The notes: generated from the letters alone by a model not told the origin. Positions 43,825-53,440 are shown, numbered from the stretch's first letter. The stretch: 64,000 nucleotides of DNA from Fodinibacter sp963800505 (GCA_963800505.1 CAWDBL010000026.1:62001-126000); one strand, 5' to 3'. Made by a program: numbers and translations.

Positions 43825-44995
43825 GCTCGGCCGCCCAGCCGGCGACGGCGTCGGTGAGGGCGACGGCATACCGGCGCACCTGGTCGAGGTCGACCCACTC
43901 GTCGGCGGCGTGCATGCCACCACCGTCGGGACCGCAGACGAGGGCCGGGATGCCGGCTGCCTGCCACAGCGGCGCCTCCATCCAGGCAGGCGCCGCAAAC
44001 CGTTGCGGCACAGGGGTTCCGGGTGCTCGCTCGGCGAGTGCCGACTCCAGTGCGGCCGAGAGCGATGCGGCCGGGCCGGCGTCGTCGAGGCGCCAGGCCT
44101 CGCGGGCGATGAGCAGCCGGGCCGCGACGTCGACCTGCGGGTCGGCGGTGCGGAGGTCGTCGAGCAGCTGCTCGACCTCGGCGAGGGCGGAGTCGGCGCT
44201 CTCGCCGGGCACCGTGCGTCGCTCGACCAGGGCGCGGGCCGAGCGGGCCAGCACGAAGGGCGAGTCGCCGCCCGAGGCGACCGTGACCATGAGCGAGGCT
44301 CCCCGGCCCGCGAGGGTGGCGTGCCGCTGCTCGACCGCGTGCAGGAGCCGGCCGAGGTGGGCCACGGCGTTGACGCCCTGGTCCGGCTGCGAGGAGTGGG
44401 CGGCCCGGCCGGTGAAGGTCACCTCGACCAGGGCGTAGCCACGCAGGCTCTCGGTGACGGCCAGCGAGGTCGGCTCCCCCACCACGACGACGTGGGGGTG
44501 GATGCCGAGCCCGGGGAGGGCGGCCAGCACGGCCTCGGCGCCGGTGCTGGCGTCCTCCTCGTCCGCGACGAGCGCAAGCACCACGCGGCCGGGGGGCCGG
44601 CGCTCGGCGAGCTCCTCGGCAGCCACGACCATCGCCGCGACACCGCTCTTCATGTCGCTCGAGCCGCGACCGGCGAGCCGGTCTGCGTCGACGGCCGGGG
44701 TGAACGGGTCGGGCATGCCCTCGACACCGACGGTGTCGAGGTGACCGTTCAGGACCACGGTGGGGCCGGGCGACCCGGCTGGGCCGATCGCGACCAGGCT
44801 CGGGCGGTCGTCGCGACCCGCGGCATCGATGACGTGGGTGGTGAAGCCGCTGCGCTGCACCCGGTTCCGCAGGTGCGCGACGATCGCGGCCTCGCCGGCG
44901 GCGCCCGGGACCAGGCCGGGGTTCACCGAGTCGATGGCCACGAGCTCGGAAGTCAACGCGACGGCTCGCGCACCGAGGTCGTCGTCGCTGGCCAC
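43814..44995 (-). CDS. M20-family metallopeptidase/deacylase (ArgE/DapE/CPG2-like)
   Basis: The 393-residue protein has the M20 metal motifs VVLNGHLDTVG (His and catalytic Asp), AGRGSSDMKSGVA (bridging Asp), and ALVADEEDASTGAEA (catalytic and metal Glu). GGGMHAADEWVDL holds the last metal His. A dimerisation insert lies in the middle (TFTGRAAHSSQPDQGVNA). It hydrolyses an N-acyl amino acid or small peptide in the cytosol; family members include acetylornithine deacetylase and succinyl-diaminopimelate desuccinylase. Coupling to a PLP decarboxylase suggests release of a basic amino acid that is then decarboxylated (inference). The start is GTG with a weak ribosome site. Confidence 0.88.
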   Translation of the reverse strand: MASDDDLGARAVALTSELVAIDSVNPGLVPGAAGEAAIVAHLRNRVQRSGFTTHVIDAAGRDDRPSLVAIGPAGSPGPTVVLNGHLDTVGVEGMPDPFTPAVDADRLAGRGSSDMKSGVAAMVVAAEELAERRPPGRVVLALVADEEDASTGAEAVLAALPGLGIHPHVVVVGEPTSLAVTESLRGYALVEVTFTGRAAHSSQPDQGVNAVAHLGRLLHAVEQRHATLAGRGASLMVTVASGGDSPFVLARSARALVERRTVPGESADSALAEVEQLLDDLRTADPQVDVAARLLIAREAWRLDDAGPAASLSAALESALAERAPGTPVPQRFAAPAWMEAPLWQAAGIPALVCGPDGGGMHAADEWVDLDQVRRYAVALTDAVAGWAAEHAH

Positions 44996-45042
44996 CCGGC
45001 GACCCTACGCCGAGGTCTGTGCGGCATGCAGCGCAAGCGCCG

Positions 45043-45123
45043 GCGTCCCTCGTGTGACCTATTGGTCGATCTGGGGACGGGGCTGCGTCCCTCGTGTGAC
45101 CTATTGGTCGATCTGGGGACGGG
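45043..45123. repeat. Repeat family B: two perfect 39-bp units
   Basis: Units 45043-45081 and 45085-45123 are identical, with a 42-bp period. Each contains nested inverted repeats: outer CGTCCC/GGGACG and inner GACC-TATT-GGTC, separated by symmetric 6-nt internal loops, so each can fold into one hairpin. Related copies lie at 62517-62595. Confidence 0.9.
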
Positions 45124-45178
45124 TGTCAGCGTCGGCCGGGCCTGTGGGTAACTCGGCGGTCCCGACGCCGGACCTGCC

Positions 45179-45184
45179 TACAGT
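45179..45184 (+). promoter_or_regulatory. -10 box of a probable leaderless promoter
   Basis: TACAGT ends 6 nt before the GTG at 45191, and no ribosome-binding sequence fits between. It would drive the three-gene run 45191-46545. Confidence 0.5.
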
Positions 45185-45190
45185 GGCGGG

Positions 45191-45499
45191 GTGCCCCTGC
45201 GACCCGACCCGGAGCTCGCCCGCGCCGCCCTCGAGCGGCTCGACGCGCTGCGTGCCACCGTCAGCGCGGCCGAGGACGACGTGCTGGCCTGCCTCGTCGT
45301 CACCGGCGAGCCCAGGCCGCAGCGCGTGCTCGACGACTGGCTCGACCAGGTGGCCGACACCCTGCGGGCCCTCGGCGAAGACGCGGCCGACCTCGCCCCC
45401 GCGCTGGCCCGGCACACCGAGGGTCCGGCAGCTGCCGGTGAGCCGGCGGATGCCGGGGCTTCCACCGCGACGCCGGTGGACGTCGAGGACCGGTCGTGA
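45191..45499 (+). CDS. Small acidic protein upstream of the WXG-like gene
   Basis: The 102-residue protein begins at GTG, probably leaderless. It is predicted mostly helical (LARAALERLDALRATVSAAEDDVLACLVV, then VLDDWLDQVADTLRAL) with a disordered acidic Ala/Gly-rich tail (EGPAAAGEPADAGAST). It has no signal peptide or membrane segment. Its stop overlaps the GTG of the next gene (GTGA). Pairing with a WXG-like gene suggests a co-secreted partner or chaperone of a type VII substrate; this is inference and I do not recognise the family. Confidence 0.65.
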   Translation: MPLRPDPELARAALERLDALRATVSAAEDDVLACLVVTGEPRPQRVLDDWLDQVADTLRALGEDAADLAPALARHTEGPAAAGEPADAGASTATPVDVEDRS

Positions 45500-46017
45500 C
45501 CGTGGTGCCGGGCGACCCGGCATCCCTGTCGGCGTGTGCGGGCACCGTGCGCTCGGTGTCGCAGCGGCTCACCGACCGCGCGTCCGGCGTGCGCACGGCA
45601 TCCGACGCCCTGCGTGAGGGGTGGGCGGGCCGCACCTCGGCGGCGACCCGGCGCCGCGGCGCTGACCTGGCCGCAGCCACGGAGGCCGCCGCCGACCAGC
45701 TCGACCGGGTCGGCCGCGTGCTGCAGGACCACGCGACCGACCTCGCCGACCTGGTGGCTCGCGGCCGATCGATCGAGGAGCGCGCTCGTGCGGCGGGGCT
45801 CGAGGTGCGCGAGGGCCGGGTCGAGATCGGCTGGGGGGTCACCGGCCCGGCCGACGCCGACGCCGACCGGGCGCGCGCGGCGACGCGGCAGGCGCTGCAG
45901 GCCGAGCTCGACCTGGTGCTCGCGCAGCACGTGCGCCGCCGCGACTGGGTGCTCGGGGTGCTGCGCGACTCGACCACCGGGCTGTCCGACCTGTCGCACC
46001 GGCTGCGCGGTGGGTGA
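45496..46017 (+). CDS. WXG100-like helical protein, candidate type VII secretion substrate
   Basis: The 173-residue helical protein has a Trp-Ala-Gly turn at 43-45 (ALREGWAGRTSAATRRRG) between two helices, the layout of WXG100 proteins. A longer C-terminal helical region follows (about 60-170). There is no signal peptide, as expected for type VII clients. It overlaps the upstream gene by 4 nt. An EssC-like ATPase is encoded 15 kb away at 25887-30282. Homology to WXG100 is judged from the motif and helical pattern only. Confidence 0.65.
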   Translation: MTVVPGDPASLSACAGTVRSVSQRLTDRASGVRTASDALREGWAGRTSAATRRRGADLAAATEAAADQLDRVGRVLQDHATDLADLVARGRSIEERARAAGLEVREGRVEIGWGVTGPADADADRARAATRQALQAELDLVLAQHVRRRDWVLGVLRDSTTGLSDLSHRLRGG

Positions 46018-46053
46018 GAGGATTCCCGGACCCGACGAGCGAGAGGACGCCCG

Positions 46054-46545
46054 GTGCGACTGACGACGCGTGAGAAGCTGAACGGGGGCGTGGACGAGGT
46101 CCATGCCCTGCTCATCGACCCGGCCTTCCAGGAGGCCAAGTGCGCCGCCACCACGAACAACGGCGTCTACACCGTGAAGGTCGGCGGTGGCGCCGACGGG
46201 CACCGGGTGAACACCGAGCGTCAGCTGCCGTCCGACGGGCTGCCCGACATGGCCCGGTCCTTCGTGGGGGACCACCTCACCATCATCGAGGTGCTCGACT
46301 GGAGCCCCTTGGGGCCGGACGGTTCTCGGGCTTCGATGGTCGACATCCACGTCAAGGGCGCGCCGCTCACGGTGAAGGGCACCGTGCGGCTCGAGCCCCA
46401 CGGTGACGACACCGTGTGGCTGTTCGAGGCCAACCTGAAGGCGAACGTCCCGCTGATCGGCGGCAGGCTCGAGCGGGCGGCCGCCGAGCCGATCAACGCC
46501 GCCATCGGCATCGAGATCCGGCTGCTGCGGGAGTGGCTCGCCTGA
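46054..46545 (+). CDS. DUF2505 (START/SRPBCC-like) protein
   Basis: The 163-residue protein starts at GTG with GAGAGGA upstream. It has the DUF2505 pattern: MRLTTREKLNGGVDEVHALLIDPAFQEAKC, RQLPSDGLPDMARSFVGDHLTIIE and LKANVPLIGGRLERAAAEPINAAI. The family is expected to adopt a helix-grip fold with a hydrophobic ligand cavity; no ligand is known to me. It is the last gene before a perfect inverted repeat that probably ends the transcript. Confidence 0.82.
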   Translation: MRLTTREKLNGGVDEVHALLIDPAFQEAKCAATTNNGVYTVKVGGGADGHRVNTERQLPSDGLPDMARSFVGDHLTIIEVLDWSPLGPDGSRASMVDIHVKGAPLTVKGTVRLEPHGDDTVWLFEANLKANVPLIGGRLERAAAEPINAAIGIEIRLLREWLA

Positions 46546-46558
46546 TCCTCACCAACCG

Positions 46559-46632
46559 CGACTGATTGCGAATCTCCCACCCATCACGGCCGGTTCAGGC
46601 CGGCTTTACGGTGGGAGATTCGCAATCAGTCG
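46559..46632. repeat. Perfect 23-bp inverted repeat, family A copy 2 (likely bidirectional terminator)
   Basis: Arms 46559-46581 and 46610-46632 are exact reverse complements (begin CGACTGATTGCGAATC), around a 28-nt loop that itself contains GGCCGG/CCGGCC-type pairing. It sits between the convergent DUF2505 and pruA genes. The near-copy at 32701-32754 shows it is a dispersed element and not only a local terminator. Confidence 0.9.
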
Positions 46633-46639
46633 GGGGTGC

Positions 46640-48268
<1,629 letters not shown>

Positions 48269-48418
48269 GCGGTGGGCTCCTCGTTTCGGGTCGCGATGTG
48301 GGGATCACCCCCACTCTCGCGCTGCGGCTTCGTGCGACGCAAGCCGCGGATGCCGGGTGGGGGTCTGCGAGTGCAGGGGTGGGGGTCTGCGGATGCCGGG
48401 TGGGCGCGGCAGGCGGGG

Positions 48419-48850
48419 TCAGGGCTGGTCGAGCAGCGCACGCACGGCGGCGAGCTCGGTGACGTCGTACCAGAGCAGGTCGGTGGGCTCGCTGCAGCCG
48501 GGCTCCTCGTCGATGTGGAACGACACGATGCGGCGGCGCTCGACGGGGGCCGTGAGCTCGACCCGGGAGGGCAGGTCGGCGGTGGTCGGGTACGCGACGA
48601 CGGCCGCGTCGACGTCGGCGGCGGCCACGACGCGACGACGCCCCGCGGCCTCCGCCTCCGTGAGTGCCTCCTCGGTGGCCGCGACCCACGCCGCGTGCTC
48701 GAGCTCCTCCTCGTCGGTGACCAGGCCCGGCTTGCCCAGGGCCGGCGTCACCGCGTGGGCGGGGCGTGGGGCCGGGCCGAGCGACCGTCCCTGCGCCAAC
48801 CCGGTGAGGTCAGCGGGGGTCAGCGGGAGGTAGACCCGGGTGAGCGGCAC
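48419..48850 (-). CDS. DUF6912-family protein
   Basis: The 143-residue protein starts at GTG 48850 with CGGAG seven nt upstream: VPLTRVYLPLTPADLTGLAQGRSLGPAPRPAHAVTP. The centre reads EEELEHAAWVAATEEALTEA then RRRVVAAADVD. The tail ELTAPVERRRIVSFHIDEEP and LLWYDVTEL fits the actinobacterial DUF6912 family. No function is known. It follows the WS/DGAT gene by 35 nt on the same strand. Confidence 0.75.
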   Translation of the reverse strand: MPLTRVYLPLTPADLTGLAQGRSLGPAPRPAHAVTPALGKPGLVTDEEELEHAAWVAATEEALTEAEAAGRRRVVAAADVDAAVVAYPTTADLPSRVELTAPVERRRIVSFHIDEEPGCSEPTDLLWYDVTELAAVRALLDQP

Positions 48851-48885
48851 ATCGGCTCCGATCGGTCGTGGCTGGGCGGCGCGGG

Positions 48886-50316
48886 TCAGCGGGCCCCGAC
48901 GCGCGGGGCCTCGAGCAGCTCGTGGAGGGCGTCGACGACCCCACGGCCGAGCACGTCGGCATCCGGCATGGCGTCGCGGTCGGCGTACAGGCCGTAGTAG
49001 ACACCGCCGTCGTACGACGTCAGCCCGATCGAGAGGGCCTGCCCCCGGCCCAGCGGGGTGACCGGGTAGGTCGAGACCATCCGGGCGCCGGCTGCGTAGA
49101 GCGGGGTCTGCGGACCGGGCACGTTGGTGATGACCAGGTTGTAGAGGCGCCGGGAGACCACACCGCCCAGCCGCGCGCCGAGCGCGTGCATGGTCGGCGG
49201 GGCGAAACCGCCCAGGCCGGAAAGGGTCTCGGCCGAGACCGCCCGACGCGAGCCGCCCTCCATCTGCTGGCGCATCGAGAACGCGATCTGGTGCAGCCGC
49301 ATCGACGGGCCGGGCTCCCCCACCGGCAGGTCGACGAAGCAGGCGGTGACCTGGGCGCCGGTCGGCGGGTCGTCGCCGTCGTGCACGGACACCGGCACCA
49401 TGGCGCGGATCGTCGTGCCGGGGTAGACGGACTCGCCGCGGGTGAGCAGCCACGAGCGGAACGCGCCGGCGACCGTGGCGAGGATGACGTCGTTGACCGT
49501 GACCTCCTCGGCGAACGAGCCGCGGCCCAGGCGGGTGCGCACCTTGCGGTAGTCCTCGAGGTCGGTGCCGATCATGACGTAGCGGCGGGCCCGGCCGACC
49601 TTGGCGTTGAGCGGCGACTCGGGGGCGGGCCGGGCCGAGACCCTGGCCAGGGTCGAGATGACGTCGCCGGCCACACCGGCCACCTTGCCGACGGCCCGGG
49701 TGACGTCGCTGACCCCGTGCTGGACGGTCTCGACGACCTGGCTCGGGGTGCGGGCCGCCTCGGCGAGCGCTGCGACGACCAGCTCGGCACCGCTGGGCTC
49801 GGGCCGGGCCCGCCACTTCGTGAGCACCCCCTCGCTGGCCGTGGGGTTGCCGTCGACCAGGACGTTGCCGATGTCGACGGCGCTGATGCCGTCGACCAGG
49901 CTGTGGTGGGTCTTGGTGATGATGGCGAAGCGGTTCTCGGCCAGCCCCTCGACGAGGTAGACCTCCCACATCGGCCGGCTGCGGTCGAGCGGTCGCGGCT
50001 GGATGCGCGCCACCAGCTCCTCGAGCTGCTCGTCGGAGCCCGGGCGGGGCAGGGCGCTGCGCCGCACGTGGTAGCTCATGTCGAAGTGCGTGTCGTCGAC
50101 CCAGACCGGGTTGGCGAGGCCGCCGGGCACGGTCTTGATCCGCTGGCGGTAGCGCGGAACGTGCGCGATGCGCTGGCTGATGAGGGTCACGAGGCTCTCG
50201 TAGTCGAACCCCCCGGAGGGCGCGTCGAAGACCATCACCGACCCCACGTGCATCGGCGTCGCCGCGTCCTCGAGGTTCAGGAACGAGGTGTCGAGGGAGC
50301 TCAGCCGGTCTGCCAC
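48886..50316 (-). CDS. Wax ester synthase/diacylglycerol acyltransferase (WS/DGAT)
   Basis: The 476-residue enzyme transfers acyl-CoA to diacylglycerol or a long-chain alcohol, making storage lipid at the membrane. It has the catalytic HHSLVDG (137-143, HHxxxDG), the N-terminal LEDAATPMHVGSVMVFD, TVNDVILATVAGAFRSWL, MVPVSVH, and the conserved C-terminal NLVITNVPGPQTPLY. It begins at GTG. It lies 12 nt downstream of the TadZ-like gene on the same strand and may be read with it, though the functions are unrelated. Confidence 0.93.
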   Translation of the reverse strand: MADRLSSLDTSFLNLEDAATPMHVGSVMVFDAPSGGFDYESLVTLISQRIAHVPRYRQRIKTVPGGLANPVWVDDTHFDMSYHVRRSALPRPGSDEQLEELVARIQPRPLDRSRPMWEVYLVEGLAENRFAIITKTHHSLVDGISAVDIGNVLVDGNPTASEGVLTKWRARPEPSGAELVVAALAEAARTPSQVVETVQHGVSDVTRAVGKVAGVAGDVISTLARVSARPAPESPLNAKVGRARRYVMIGTDLEDYRKVRTRLGRGSFAEEVTVNDVILATVAGAFRSWLLTRGESVYPGTTIRAMVPVSVHDGDDPPTGAQVTACFVDLPVGEPGPSMRLHQIAFSMRQQMEGGSRRAVSAETLSGLGGFAPPTMHALGARLGGVVSRRLYNLVITNVPGPQTPLYAAGARMVSTYPVTPLGRGQALSIGLTSYDGGVYYGLYADRDAMPDADVLGRGVVDALHELLEAPRVGAR

Positions 50317-50328
50317 GGGCCTATCGTG

Positions 50329-51699
50329 TCAGACGGTCGGCCGGGGCAGTGGCACCCCGTGACGAGCGCGGACCGGGTCGCTCCCCGTGGCGCGCCGACC
50401 GAGTCGGGATGCCGAGCGGCGGCTGCCCGACGAGGGCGGCGCCACCCGTGGGTCGAGGGCCGCGGCGAGCTCGGCGACGGCCACGGTGAGGTCGGCCCGC
50501 GGTGCGAGCTCGACGAGCGACCGCCCCGCCAGCAGCGCCGCGTCGCACTCGTCGGGCGCCCACGGCAGGAAGCGCACGGCATCCATGCCGGCGAACCGTC
50601 GCAGCACGTCGCTGATGGCGCGCTCGGGGCGACGACCCGCGACCGAGGAGCGCACCTTGGTGACCACGACCGTGGGCCGCGGCGAGGGGAGCACCGCGAC
50701 GTCCTGGACCGCGCGGACCAGGCGCTGCAGCCCGACCGGGTCGGCGGCACCGACGACGACCAGGTGGTCGGCCACCTCGAGCGCGGTGAGGGTGGCGGCG
50801 TTGCGTCGGGGGGCGGCGGTGTCGTAGCTGAGCTCCTCGTCGTCCTCGACCGCGAACCCGGCATCGACGACGACGTGGTCGGCCACCTTGCGCGCCAGCC
50901 GCAGGACGTCCTCGACCGCGGCGGTGCGCAGCTCGGGCCAGCGGTCGGCACGGGGCAGCCCGGTGAGCACCCGCAGGCCGGGGACGACCTCGGGAGCGAG
51001 CCTGGCGAGGCCGGGCACGTCGAGGGTGCCCTGCTCCGAGGCCCGGGCCGCGGCGGCCACGCCGGGCGCCTCGTCGACCAGGCCGAGCACCTGCGCCACG
51101 CTGGCGCCCCAGGTGTCGAGGTCGACGAGCAGGGTGCGCACCCCGGCAGCGGCGAGCTGGGCGGCCAGGGTGACGGCGACCGTGGTGCGGCCCGGGGCCC
51201 CCGTCGGCCCCCAGACCGTGGTGACCGGGGTGTGCACCGGAGCGTCGTCATCGTCGGTCTGGTGGTCGAGGCGACTGCCGCGGGCGCCTGCTGGGACGGG
51301 GACGGCTGCCGCGGACGCCGGACCGTCGCCGACGGGGGTGCCGGTGGTGGCGCCCGCGAGGGTGACCAGGGCGCGAGCCACAGCTGGTGCGTCGTCGTCG
51401 GGGCGCAGGATCGTGGCGACGCCGAGCTGGCGCAGCCGCCGCTCGCCGTCGTCGTCGTCACCCGCCACCAGCGCGGCGACCCGCACGCCGTGGCCGGCGA
51501 GGTGGCGCAGCGCGTCGCGGTCGAGCCCGCGCAGGTCAGGGGACACCACCGCCACGCGGGCGGCCCCGGCGGCGCCTGCTGACAGCAGCTCGGCGACGTC
51601 GGCGCAGCGGCGCACCAGGGTGACGTCGGGCGTCGCCTCGAGCACGCGCACGAACGCCGCCTCGAGGCGGTGTGTGACCGCCGTCAGGACGCTGGTCAC
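50329..51699 (-). CDS. CpaE/TadZ-like ATPase with atypical P-loop
   Basis: The 456-residue protein has an N-terminal receiver-like half (about 1-115, VAVVSPDLRGLDRDALRHL), an Asp-rich linker and a MinD/ParA-fold ATPase from about 160. The loop GPTGAPGRTT (164-173) lacks the usual P-loop Lys (Arg instead), as in several CpaE/TadZ proteins that localise Tad pili. Further: TLLVDLDTWGASVAQVLGL and DHVVVDAGF. The GTG overlaps the stop of the upstream SAF gene (GTGA). The expected neighbours cpaF-tadBC are 25 kb away. Confidence 0.82.
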   Translation of the reverse strand: MTSVLTAVTHRLEAAFVRVLEATPDVTLVRRCADVAELLSAGAAGAARVAVVSPDLRGLDRDALRHLAGHGVRVAALVAGDDDDGERRLRQLGVATILRPDDDAPAVARALVTLAGATTGTPVGDGPASAAAVPVPAGARGSRLDHQTDDDDAPVHTPVTTVWGPTGAPGRTTVAVTLAAQLAAAGVRTLLVDLDTWGASVAQVLGLVDEAPGVAAAARASEQGTLDVPGLARLAPEVVPGLRVLTGLPRADRWPELRTAAVEDVLRLARKVADHVVVDAGFAVEDDEELSYDTAAPRRNAATLTALEVADHLVVVGAADPVGLQRLVRAVQDVAVLPSPRPTVVVTKVRSSVAGRRPERAISDVLRRFAGMDAVRFLPWAPDECDAALLAGRSLVELAPRADLTVAVAELAAALDPRVAPPSSGSRRSASRLGRRATGSDPVRARHGVPLPRPTV

Positions 51700-52367
51700 G
51701 ACGCCGCCGCCGACACCCCGCCGGGCACCGGCACGAGGGTGATGCGGGCACCGAGGTCGACGTCGGCGACCACCTCGGGCACGGACTCGCGCGGCACCAT
51801 CACGTGCACCGCGCGGGTCTCGGCGGACGCGCCCAGCACGGTGTCCTCGCCCGCCACCCGGACGACCGACACCGCCTCGAGCGCGCGCTCGGGCCCGGCG
51901 AAGGTGGGCAGGCCGACCGTGCTGCCCTCCTTGGGCCGGTTGACGTAGACGTCGACGACCGAGCCGGACGCGATGGCCGCGGCCGAGGTGGCGTCGACCA
52001 GCAGCGCCACCTGCTGCACGCCGACGTCGGCGGCTGATCCGACGCCGGACGCCGGGATCAGCTCACCGGGACGCAGCGAGCGCAGCGACCAGGTGTCGCC
52101 GGGGATGGCGCGGTCGGCCGGCAGGTAGCGCGCCGAGCCGTCGCCGAGCAGCACGTCGACCCGCACCACGTCGGCCTCGGTGAGCCGCTGGCCCGGGGCC
52201 AGGTCGCCCTTGGCGGCGTAGACCGGCACCCGGTCGTCGGCGCGCGCGACCACGACCGACCCCGCGACGGTGGAGACGAGCACGAGGAGGACTCCGACGA
52301 GGAGCCGGGAGTCACGCCACGACGGGGTGCGGACCCGGGAGGCGGTGGGGGTGGGCAGGTCGCTCAT
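51696..52367 (-). CDS. SAF-domain (CpaB/RcpC-like) membrane-anchored protein
   Basis: The 223-residue protein has one transmembrane helix (about 21-42, LLVGVLLVLVSTVAGSVVVA) and a SAF domain outside (about 44-110: VPVYAAKGDLAPGQRLTEADVVRVDV, LRPGELIPASGV). A C-terminal region carries SVVDVYVNRP and HVMVPRESVP. CpaB-type proteins are periplasmic/envelope parts of Tad systems. It starts at ATG 52367, is coupled to the TadZ-like gene, and is divergent from the HTH gene. Confidence 0.85.
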   Translation of the reverse strand: MSDLPTPTASRVRTPSWRDSRLLVGVLLVLVSTVAGSVVVARADDRVPVYAAKGDLAPGQRLTEADVVRVDVLLGDGSARYLPADRAIPGDTWSLRSLRPGELIPASGVGSAADVGVQQVALLVDATSAAAIASGSVVDVYVNRPKEGSTVGLPTFAGPERALEAVSVVRVAGEDTVLGASAETRAVHVMVPRESVPEVVADVDLGARITLVPVPGGVSAAAS

Positions 52368-52457
52368 GCCGCCCGATTCTGGTGCAGGATGCCGGGCTCC
52401 GCCTCCGGAGCGAACGCGCCTGTGGACGACCTCGGCGGTGGCACTGCCTGTGGATGG

Positions 52458-52463
52458 CACACT
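52458..52463 (+). promoter_or_regulatory. -10-like box of a probable leaderless promoter
   Basis: CACACT ends 6 nt before GTG 52470. It deviates from TANNNT at position 1 but has the same spacing as the boxes at 25875 and 45179. No ribosome site is present. Confidence 0.35.
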
Positions 52464-52469
52464 GACGAC

Positions 52470-52718
52470 GTGGCCCGCCGCTTCATCCCGCTCACCGAGG
52501 TGTCGGAGATCCTCGACATCTCCGCAGCGCAGGCCTACGCCCTCGTGCGCTCGGGTGACCTGCCGGCGATCAAGGTCGGCGGACGCGGGCAGTGGCGCGT
52601 CGAGACCGTCGAGCTCGAGGCCTACATCCAGCGGATGTACTCCGAGACGCGAGAGCTGGTCACGACCCGTTCCGACCCCGACACCGGGGACGACGACGGG
52701 CCCGGGGCGGGCGCCTGA
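52470..52718 (+). CDS. Small helix-turn-helix DNA-binding protein (excisionase/MerR-like)
   Basis: The 82-residue protein has a winged HTH at about 8-56: LTEVSEILDISAAQAYALVRSGDLPAIKVGGRGQWRVETVELEAYI. An acidic tail follows (DPDTGDDDGPGAGA). It resembles the HTH_17 (AlpA/Xis/BldC-like) group; nothing suggests a phage. Lying divergent from the SAF/TadZ-like operon, it could regulate that promoter region (inference). The translation start is GTG, probably leaderless. Confidence 0.83.
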   Translation: MARRFIPLTEVSEILDISAAQAYALVRSGDLPAIKVGGRGQWRVETVELEAYIQRMYSETRELVTTRSDPDTGDDDGPGAGA

Positions 52719-52738
52719 CGGGTTCGGGGCAGGCGCCC
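52709..52738. terminator. Hairpin between convergent genes
   Basis: GGGCGCCTG (52709-52717) pairs perfectly with CAGGCGCCC (52730-52738) around a 12-nt loop; the HTH gene stop (52716-52718) lies at the base of the loop. No U-tract follows, so intrinsic termination is not certain. Confidence 0.5.
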
Positions 52739-52789
52739 GACGGGTTCGGTCCGCGGGCTCCGCCCGGGCGAGTTCGGCTCCCCCGCGGG

Positions 52790-53341
52790 TCAGCGGCGCG
52801 ACTCCACCGCGATGATGGCCGCGAACGGGACGGTGGTCACCGCCCGGACGTTCTCCCGGCGCCGCGGCACCCCCTCGAGGTGCTCGGCGAGGTCGAGGTG
52901 GTCGGCTCCCACCGCGTCGATCGTGCCGAGCAGGCGCGGGCCGGCCCCGACCAGGGAGACGGCCACCGTGGCGCGGTCGCGGGACAGCGCCCGCAGTGCG
53001 TAGCCGAGGCCGAACCGGCGGGCGGCCCGCCCGGAGGCGGACTGCGCCCCGAGCGAGCGCAGCGTCAGCACGCCGGCCAGTGGCACGAGCACCTCATGGG
53101 CGTCGGCGTCGACCCGCACCAGCACCCAGTCCTCCCCGAGGTCGCCCAGCACGCCCTCGACCCGCTGACCGCCGACCAGGCCGAGGCCCACCCGGGCGCC
53201 CAGCGCGGCCGCCACCCGGGAGCCCAGCGTCACCAGGGCGCGTTCGCGTCGGGTGCGCTCGGCGACCTCGTCGTCGCGCTCGCGACGCTGCTCGGCGGCC
53301 AGCTGCCCCTCGAGGTCCTCGAACAGCCCCTCCCACCTCAT
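52790..53341 (-). CDS. Conserved actinobacterial protein, function unknown
   Basis: The 183-residue protein begins MRWEGLFEDLEGQLAAEQRRERDDEVAERTRRERA, a charged helix that could form a coiled coil. Two small beta-barrel-like modules follow: GLGLVGGQRVEGVLGDLGEDWVLVRV (about 53-80) and VAVSLVGAGPRLLGTIDAVGADHLDL (about 126-152). These have the spacing of Sm-like folds; this is my reading of the pattern. No catalytic motif is visible. GTG 53347 is an alternative start two codons upstream. It is divergent from the LysM gene across about 100 bp. Confidence 0.72.
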   Translation of the reverse strand: MRWEGLFEDLEGQLAAEQRRERDDEVAERTRRERALVTLGSRVAAALGARVGLGLVGGQRVEGVLGDLGEDWVLVRVDADAHEVLVPLAGVLTLRSLGAQSASGRAARRFGLGYALRALSRDRATVAVSLVGAGPRLLGTIDAVGADHLDLAEHLEGVPRRRENVRAVTTVPFAAIIAVESRR

Positions 53342-53365
53342 GTCCACAGCCTAGGTCGGGCCGGC

Positions 53366-53394
53366 TTGCCGGTGTCGGTCGAGTGGTTTACGGT
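53366..53394 (+). promoter_or_regulatory. Promoter of the LysM gene
   Basis: TTGCCG (53366-53371) and TACGGT (53389-53394) are 17 nt apart. The leader to GTG 53441 is about 40 nt and is unusually A-rich (ACACAAACAACAGCAAACGG) for this genome, which would keep the ribosome site open. Confidence 0.55.
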
Positions 53395-53440
53395 CAATCG
53401 CACACAAACAACAGCAAACGGCATCAAACGGGGGTAAGTC

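Noticed and set aside
45043..45123. CRISPR array
   Set aside because: Only two 39-bp units separated by 3 bp; no spacers and no cas genes.
48355..48410. Short direct repeats (GTGGGGGTCTGCG-like) between pruA and the DUF6912 gene
   Set aside because: Short, imperfect, G-rich and without copies elsewhere that I could see; not enough to call an element.
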